Assembly (NCBI GenBank): GCA_028386065.3
Contig: JAKUCV010001843.1
Coordinates: 62,001 to 126,000 of the forward strand
Origin: Turnera subulata
Taxonomy: Eukaryota > Streptophyta > Magnoliopsida > Malpighiales > Passifloraceae
Reading direction: 5' to 3'
DNA length: 64,000 nt
Under the pieces are notes generated by a model. That model was not told the origin of the DNA, made no database searches, and saw nothing but the letters and a program-made list of their open reading frames with translations. This document shows, piece after piece, positions 57,449-64,000 of this stretch (within the stretch, counting starts at the first letter, position 1; each line of letters begins with the position of its first letter). The position numbers and the translations under genes are program-made.

Positions 57449-59096
57449 ATGTTTTCATTGTCAAGCATGCCTTCAACAAGTTCAGTTTTGTCAACGTACA
57501 CTGCCTTTGCTGCATCTGCAATGTTTGTTCGCACAGTAATCAGAGAGCTGCAAACCACGGCCAACCAGTTAGTGCCCAAGAAACTCCAAGAGAAACTACT
57601 GTCTTATTTTGGGAAATTTTTTGGTGAGAAATTATCCCCACAACAGTTAACTCTCATCATCAACGAGTCAAACCCAGATCGTCAGTTCAGCAATGAAATT
57701 TACGAAGCTGCAGAAGTTTACTTGGGCACAAGAATCAGTCCCTCAGTTAGCCAGCTCAACGTCTTCAAAAATCCAGGAGAGGCAGAATTAACAGTGAGCA
57801 TCACCAGAGGCGAAAAGTTTATTGACACATTTGAAGAGATCGATTTGGCATGGCAATTTATAGCTACCAAAACCCAAGACGGAAGAGAACACAAGTCAGC
57901 CAAGCTTAGCTTCCACAAGCAATACAAGGACAAGGTCTTGAAGACCTACCTGCCTCATGTTATGGAGAGATCAAAAGCCATCAAAAACGCAAATAGGGTG
58001 GTCAAGCTCTGTTCACTTGGAGGTCGTGGTGGTGGTAAAGTCAATCTAAACCATCCCTCCACTTTTGCCACACTGGCAATGGACCCTATACTGAAGAAGG
58101 AGCTGATGGATGACTTGGACAGATTCATACAGCGGAAGGACTTCTACCGAAAAGTAGGAAAGGCATGGAAACGGGGGTACTTGTTGTATGGTCCACCAGG
58201 AACAGGGAAATCAAGCTTGATTGCTGCTATGGCCAATTACCTGAAATTTAACATCTATGACTTGGAACTCGCCAGTTTGCTTCATGGCAATTCAGATTTA
58301 AAGGGATTGCTGACCAGAACTTCAAATAGATCTATTATTGTAATAGAGGATATTGACTGTAGCATTCAGTTGCAGGATCGAGGAAAAAGAGAGAATCGCC
58401 CGGGTGACGGCAAGGTAAGTTCTTTGCTATTCAATTTTCACTGGAAACAACATCAACCTTTAATTGCTAGAAGATATAAAAAGAATCAGTAGAACCATAT
58501 ATTGTGCATAGAACACAGGAGAAAAGAATAAAAGAAAGTTGTACCTGAATATGATATGATGATGCATAGCACATTTCTTTTATTTGTTATCGTTGTTGTT
58601 TTTGCAGTTGACACTATCTGGACTCCTTAACTTTGTTGATGGATTATGGTCAAGCTGTGGAGATGAACGGATATTTGTGTTCACTACAAACTACAAAGAC
58701 AGGCTAGACCCTGCTTTGCTCAGACCCGGGCGCATGGACATGCACATTCACATGTCCTATTGCACTCCTGCTGGATTCAAGATCCTTGCTTCAAACTACC
58801 TCAACACTCAAGATCATTCCCTTTTCGCCGAAATTGAAGAGCTGATCAAACAGGTGGAAGCGACTCCAGCAGAGATTGCAGGGGAACTTATCAAAACTGA
58901 TGATGTTGATGCTGCACTTAAAGGACTTAATGAGTTTCTGTTGAGGAAGAAGGAGAAAAAATTCGAAAAACCCAGTGTCGAGGAGGAAAAAAAAGTTGAT
59001 GAAACCAAAGAAGATGAGGGAAAGGAAAATCAGGAAATTGCGATGCAATGTAAAAAGAAGAAAGGCAAGAGAAATAAGAGGAATGCTAGAGGATGA
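57449..59096 (+). CDS. AAA-ATPase copy 5, BCS1/HSR4-type, intact
   Basis: Exon 1 is 57449-58414 (322 codons) and exon 2 is 58608-59096, with a 193-bp GT/AG intron. The product is 484 residues. An in-frame ATG at 57347 could add 34 residues, but the start at 57449 is the one shared with the other copies (MFSLSSMPST). It has the N-terminal hydrophobic segment, the AAA-associated domain, YGPPGTGKSS, IIVIEDIDCS, VFTTNYKDRLDP, RPGRMD and the complete lysine-rich tail. The linker before the intron is shorter and basic (GKRENRPGDGK), unlike the acidic linkers of copies 2 and 4. Its intron is also shorter and free of transposons. This is the cleanest member of the array. Confidence 0.92.
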
Positions 59097-60689
59097 AGAG
59101 ACGGAATGTAATTTAAAGGTGGTGAACTTGTTAAATTCCGGATTGCTTGTAACCATCCTATACAATGCCCGGAACAATCTTGTCAAATGTTTGAAGGAGT
59201 CAAGCTTGTTAGCCTAAGTCAGTTTGTTTAAATTAAATATTAAAACCACTACGTTACTGTGGTTGTGGGTTTGTTAATGTGGCTTAGTCGATTATACTAA
59301 GCTCTTAAAAGTCTATCTTAGACTTAGAATTCAATAACATGAACTTCATAACAATTGTTCATCTCTTTCTAAATGTCAATCAGTTCCATAATTTTAAATA
59401 CTGCTCACAAAAAAAAACCTGTCATAACTATGGTGTTCTAGATAAGTTCATGCATTTTGTTTCCACAACTTGAAATTAACGTAGAGATAGAGGAGATAGA
59501 AAATGAATCTGGGAAGACGTCCCCACGTTAGCCTGTTAGGAAATGGGGGTGTTTGGACAAAGAAGAATAAGAATATATGAGGGGAAGAAGATATAACAAG
59601 GAAAGAGACCCAATTGTTAAGTCCTACAAAGGAAGTAGATATGGAAGGAAACCCACTGGTAGATGAAGAAAGCTTAGTTTGATATCTGTTAGCTTGACAT
59701 TCTTGAAGAATTAAAATGAACCCTGCAAATTAATCTTTGCATTTGTACCGAGTTGGATTTGACATGATACGGGTTCAGGAGTGCTCACAGCCCGAACTGT
59801 CACAGTCGTTCGGGTCGGCTATGGTTGAAAAGATTCAAATCAGTGGCTTCAGCTTCTAGGGCTGGGTTGGGTTGCATCTGGGGTGGAGCACGTTTTTTGC
59901 AAGACGGTGTCTGATTGGTTTGTATCAATTTCGCCTCCTGTTTGTCTAGCTAGACTTGGACATGCCATAATCAGCACTACAAAATCACCCCGATCTATGA
60001 CCGGTGTCATTGTTGAATCTCTGTTGTTTACACAAGACAATGCAACAAGAGTGGTCAAAAATGGATGCCCACCTGCATAGTCATCAGAGACATAAGCCCA
60101 GGGCAAGTATGGATTGTTGAGTCTACATCCATCCTTCCAAAATAAAAGGCCGCCTCTTACAAAATTCACCGAAAGGTGACAAAATAGTAATGGTCCTTTG
60201 GCACCATGGATAGGCATCCAGACCACCATCCCGCTCTCATTTCTTCGGAGATTGGCCACTCCTAGAGGAGTTGGCCTTAATGGCATCCATCATGAGCTTA
60301 TCACCTGCTTGCTCTCCCTACTACACCAAGACCATCAAGTCTTTAACCTAGGCTTCCATCACCTGTGTGGCTCTAGCGAGACGCTTTCAGTTTTGTTTCT
60401 TGGCTGTGGAGTAGGTTGGCACCTCTTTTTCAATAGAGACAGCCAGTTCAACCATCAATTGGACCCATCCCAAGTGGAGTCTACCTATTATATCATTGCC
60501 TTCCTACATCCCCAAAACACTTCGTGACCTTCTCTTCCTTCCTCTTCCTTGAGTGCCCTCGATAGGCTTTTTGTTGGGGGTTGTGTCTTCAGACGAGTTC
60601 TGTTGGTTGTTGACTCCATAAGCCTCTGATTAAGATGACTTCAAAATTAAGGGATGCAATTGAAAACACAGCAAAGCAACCTATGTGGA
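59097..60689. other. Downstream of AAA copy 5
   Basis: 3' UTR and intergenic DNA. A minus-strand frame at 59849-60286 shows coding-like composition (WKDGCRLNNPYLPWAYVSDD, MTPVIDRGDFVVLIMACPSL), but I cannot assign it to a family and it has no clear start. 60310-60660 duplicates 30120-30520, part of the tandem unit. Confidence 0.45.
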
Positions 60690-60827
60690 ATTGATTTAAG
60701 TGGTAAACGATTTAGTTTCGAAGGGAGGTCTCGAGTTCGAATTTTTATGTATGTAGAAAATTCTCATTGGGTAATTTACCCACCATACTCAAGTGTCCGG
60801 CCCGAATCGAATCCGGATTAGTCGGGA
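60690..60827 (+). mobile_element. Au-like SINE relic
   Basis: A box B-like GGTCTCGAGTTCGAAT near 60726 and a 3' part ATCCGGATTAGTCGGG resemble Au SINEs. It sits within AAA 5' UTR-like sequence (GAAAACACAGCAAAGCA at about 60662), at the same place as the relic at 30547-30650. Confidence 0.55.
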
Positions 60828-60857
60828 TAAAACTCCCTGCAGACCCTTATCTAAAAA

Positions 60858-60915
60858 CTTTTTTTTGGTGAGAAATTATCCCACCGAGTTAACTCCCATC
60901 GTCAATTTTATAACA
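60858..60915 (+). pseudogene. AAA-ATPase relic, ~58 bp
   Basis: TTTGGTGAGAAATTATCCCA and the following GAGTTAACTCCCATCGTCAA match the exon 1 codons for FGEKLSPQQLTLIIN. It is followed by ATTTTATAACAA, as after the relic at 30777-30940, so both units carry a decayed 5' fragment at the same place. Confidence 0.7.
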
Positions 60916-61686
60916 ATTATGATGTTTTTGTTTAATTCGCCACAAGATCTACACAGATTACTTGTGTTTGTACCGGCCCCACTAAATAACCCAAGTATCC
61001 TCAATAGGGTAATAGGCAGTAGCCCATTAACCTATAGTTTTGATAGGTGTGTCAGGCGGACGAGTGACAAAAAGCTAGAGGACAAAATGTAAAGACGGTC
61101 ACCAAAGCAAATGGATCCTCCAGTTGGCATACTGACTTTTACTGTAGTAGTAATTGATTGATTGTATAGATTTAAAATTTTTTCCCTTTATTAACACCTT
61201 ATCATGTGCACTTTGAGGCAAAAATAGAAATACTCTTTCTAGTTAAAAAAAAAAAAGAAAGAAGAAAGATCATACTAAAAAAAAAAAACTCTCCATTTAT
61301 CCTTATATATTAGGTCTTTTTCCCCAAATACCTATCTAATTGAGACGCATCTCTAACATTCCTAAATATAGAATTAATTTTTAGTTCTTCTTCTATTGAA
61401 AAAAGTCAACAACAATTATAAAAAAATTAATTAAAGCATTGTTAGGCTATTTCAGTATTTTTTTCTTCCTCTAAAAGTTCAAATTTTCTATTTATTTTAT
61501 CTCCTTTAAAGATATCCAAACCAACTTTCTTTTCTTTTTCTTTCTTTTCCGTTGTTGGTTTTCTTTTATAACTATAATCATATCTTAGTATTACTTTTAA
61601 AAGCGGGAATTTAATAATTTTTTCAACCATTCATGATAAAGGTTTGTATTATCCGTTTTGCATTTTAATAGAGCTTACAAAATATT
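60916..61686 (+). repeat. Start of a further AAA-unit flank
   Basis: From about 61080 it matches 30948-31450 (GGTCACCAAAGC, GGATCCTCCAGTTGGC, TATCCAAACCAACTTTCTTT, TTCATGATAAAGGTT). It breaks at the LTR starting at 61687 (ACAAAATATT), where the unit at 31440 continues ATTTAAAAATT. Confidence 0.75.
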
Positions 61687-64000
61687 TGAAGCGCCCTGAC
61701 CCGTATTTACCGTAACACAGTAAAAACGTGCCGAAACTATTCATAATGATAGAACAGACAGTACAACGTGCAAATATTAAACAATAGCAACTATCAATAC
61801 AACTGTCACCCACACTCGGGGACCATTATTCAATCCAAACACAGTGCTCTCAGCAGCAGCAGATAGTATCAGTAATATACATATCACAGGAAATCAGCAG
61901 TACAGCAATATATATCACACAGCAGCGGAAATGTAGTACAGCATCATAAGCAATAGAATAGCAGCGGAAGACTTATGCACATGCAACGGTGGTATGGATC
62001 TGGAGTCAGGTGGAGAAGAAAGCAGCTGCCATCGAACGACGTACCTGAACTACGAAAACAACTTAACCTACGGGATGAAACCCCGCAAGCGAGGGGTGAG
62101 TCCGAAGTGCTCACCGACGAAGGATAAACAGTGATATGCAAGCAACCGTAATACTTAAAGGCAATCACCGACAAGTAACAACATATCTCAACAACTGAGT
62201 CAAGGCCAAAAGAATGCTTAATTATTATTACCAGTTTTATCTTCCGGGCCCCCGTCACTGGACAAGCTAGGGTCGTACCTGGTAATCAATTAATTCCGGA
62301 TGCTAGGTCAAGAACCAAACCACATATCAGAACAACCGGATATTCGGCATATCCGAGCCACCGCGGATATTCGGCATATCCGAGCCACTGGGTATTCGGT
62401 ATACCCCAACCTCAGGCGACGTCATGCCAACCAGATATTCGGCATATCTGAGCCACTGCGGATATTCGGCATATCCGAGCCACTGCGGATATTCGGCATA
62501 TCCGAGCCACTGGGTATTCGGTATACCCTAACCACAGGCATGACGGGCCAACCAAACCAAAAACCGACTATAGCATCCCAGAATTAATTTTCAAACCATC
62601 GGGTCGTACCACTACTTCCACATGACAATTATACCAACATCTCAAATCAATTCCAATTTCAATTCCAATTTCTTTTCCACAATTTCCACAGTCAATAGTT
62701 CAACATCAATCTCAGCATAATATCCACAGAATCAATAACACAGTCCAAAGCAACAATAATATCCACAGCAGATAAGCAGTCAACAATCAACATTTCAGCA
62801 GTTCAATCGAACAACAAAGCACACAAAGTATTACAGGCAACATAACAAGGGTTATCCATCCTCACCTTAGCCGATAATCAATTATGGAATTGTCCAGCAA
62901 GTTCCAAGTCCGGTTCCTCAGCAAATTGTTCGTTGTCAACTCCTATATCAATCAATAATATATGCACATATAAGATGGTATGCAAATGTTATGCTAATAC
63001 TGTATACCGTATTATAAACTCGGCTCGGTTACTCTCCCGGATTATTTCTCCATTATTATCATCATTCACCATTTATTTCAAGGTGTCAAAATACCCTTCT
63101 ATACTTTTTCCTATACCCGGGTACTATTCTGGTATTTTACTACCTTGATAATACCCTTTCCAAAATTTATTCCCTAGGTATGTACTTCCCAAAATACTAT
63201 TTCTACAATTATTATTTTTCTTCTGTACCATATAATATTTTCCAAAATTATTTCCTCAAATAATTATTATAATACACTATAAATTTTCCCCAAAATAATT
63301 ATATTCCTTTTATAATATTCTTTTCCTAAATATAATTTCCACCAATTATTTTTATTTTCAAACTTTTTCCAAAATTATATATTTTTCCATTTTCCAGATT
63401 ATATTTCTCTTTTTTTTTTAAACTTAGACTGGGCCCAAATAATGCTAGCCCAACCCACTGTACAAGCCCATCTCAAACCCCAAAAGGAGTCCAAGATCAG
63501 GCCCGCGCAGTAGGCCCAGCGCATAGCCCAACCATCCAAAATCCAAGCCCAAAGCCCAACTAATTCAAACCCAAACCCGTACACACGACCCGCGACCCAC
63601 ACCTACTCGGGTCAGACCCGCGACCCATGTCACACATCCGGGTCGACACCACAACGTCTGTTCACCTCGGCTGCAGGTGTTGGCGGCGCGGCGAGGCGAA
63701 TCGGAGACGGCGACACGTAGGCAGAGATCGGCGAGCTCGCCTTTGCTGCAGCCGAACTCGGGTGGCTGCGGGCGGCTGAGAGCAGCGTCGCGAGGAGGAG
63801 AAGCGAGGGTCTGGCGGCTCCGTTCGGGTCGTCTTGCTCCAAGGCGTCGGCGGCGGCTCGCAGCAGAGCAGGGCGGCGATGGCGGTCTGCAGCGTTAGCG
63901 CACGAGTGGAGAGGAGAAGGAGAAGTGGCTGGTGGTGGCAGTTGCAGGTGGTGGTGGCCGGTGGTTCACGGCCACGAGAAAGAAAAGGTGAAGGGGAGGA
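61687..64000 (-). mobile_element. Family A LTR, diverged subfamily (copy F), right part outside window
   Basis: On the plus strand it starts TGAAGCGCCCTGACCCGTAT, the reverse complement of the family 3' end. It keeps the dyad block (62062-62118) and a GC-rich block near 63660-63900, but most of its length differs from the other copies. Its hairpin array (62337-62528) is of another sequence type. The 5' end is beyond the window, so the target duplication cannot be checked. The ORFs in the GC-rich end occur on both strands and are not treated as genes. Confidence 0.82.
62337..62528 (-). repeat. Hairpin array, second type, in LTR copy F
   Basis: Seven perfect hairpins with 6-7 bp stems and 5-base loops: CGGATAT-TCGGC-ATATCCG at 62337, 62364, 62459 and 62486, GGGTAT-TCGGT-ATACCC at 62390 and 62512, and CAGATAT-TCGGC-ATATCTG at 62432. 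Several are spaced by a GAGCCACTG-type linker. Confidence 0.92.

Noticed and set aside
59849..60286. Minus-strand ORF as a gene
   Set aside because: Composition is coding-like, but I recognise no family, start or splice partner. Noted in the region entry only.
62337..62528. CRISPR-like array
   Set aside because: The repeats are palindromic and evenly mixed with short linkers, but this is a plant LTR with no spacers of constant length and no cas genes. It is a hairpin array.

Overview
This is a plant nuclear window, most likely from a dicot. It has intron-containing genes with GT/AG junctions, AT-rich intergenic DNA and dense nested retrotransposons. I cannot name the species. Roughly two thirds of the window is mobile-element DNA.

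Layout. 1-661: 3' end of a long-LTR element (called family A here). 804-1229: DUF4283 relic, minus strand. 2020-3160: large foldback MITE. 3896-5429: five-exon OTU deubiquitinase, minus strand, divergent from a two-exon gene of unknown function (6569-8321, plus strand). 9355-10840: first copy (dead) of a BCS1-type AAA-ATPase family; it carries a Copia gag fragment. 12085-12643: secreted cysteine-rich (thionin-like) gene, minus strand, with an exon relic at 14884-14948. 15499-15760: second MITE. 15864-19605: head-to-head family A LTRs, one followed by a primer binding site. 21097-29591: AAA copy 2, coding-intact, with a 6.9 kb intron holding a TRIM, two family A LTRs and a SINE. 30777-30940: AAA relic. 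32715-34468: AAA copy 4, open with a shortened tail. 34990-43620: LINE fragments and a degenerate LINE split by a 2.1 kb solo LTR. 43737-48970: second degenerate LINE. 49626-55807: 5'-truncated Copia element, minus strand, split by a family A solo LTR. 57449-59096: AAA copy 5, intact. 60858-60915: AAA relic. 61687-64000: divergent family A LTR running off the window.

The host theme is a tandem array of one AAA-ATPase gene. Each unit is a shared AT-rich flank, a promoter block, exon 1, a short intron and exon 2. Transposons have cut the units apart. The flank restarts at about 61080, so another AAA copy may lie just beyond the right edge.

The most unusual structure is in family A. At the same place, about 550-950 bp from the LTR 3' end, five of seven copies carry arrays of short perfect hairpins. 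Their stems differ between hairpins but stay base-paired, and one diverged copy has a different stem and loop type at the same place.
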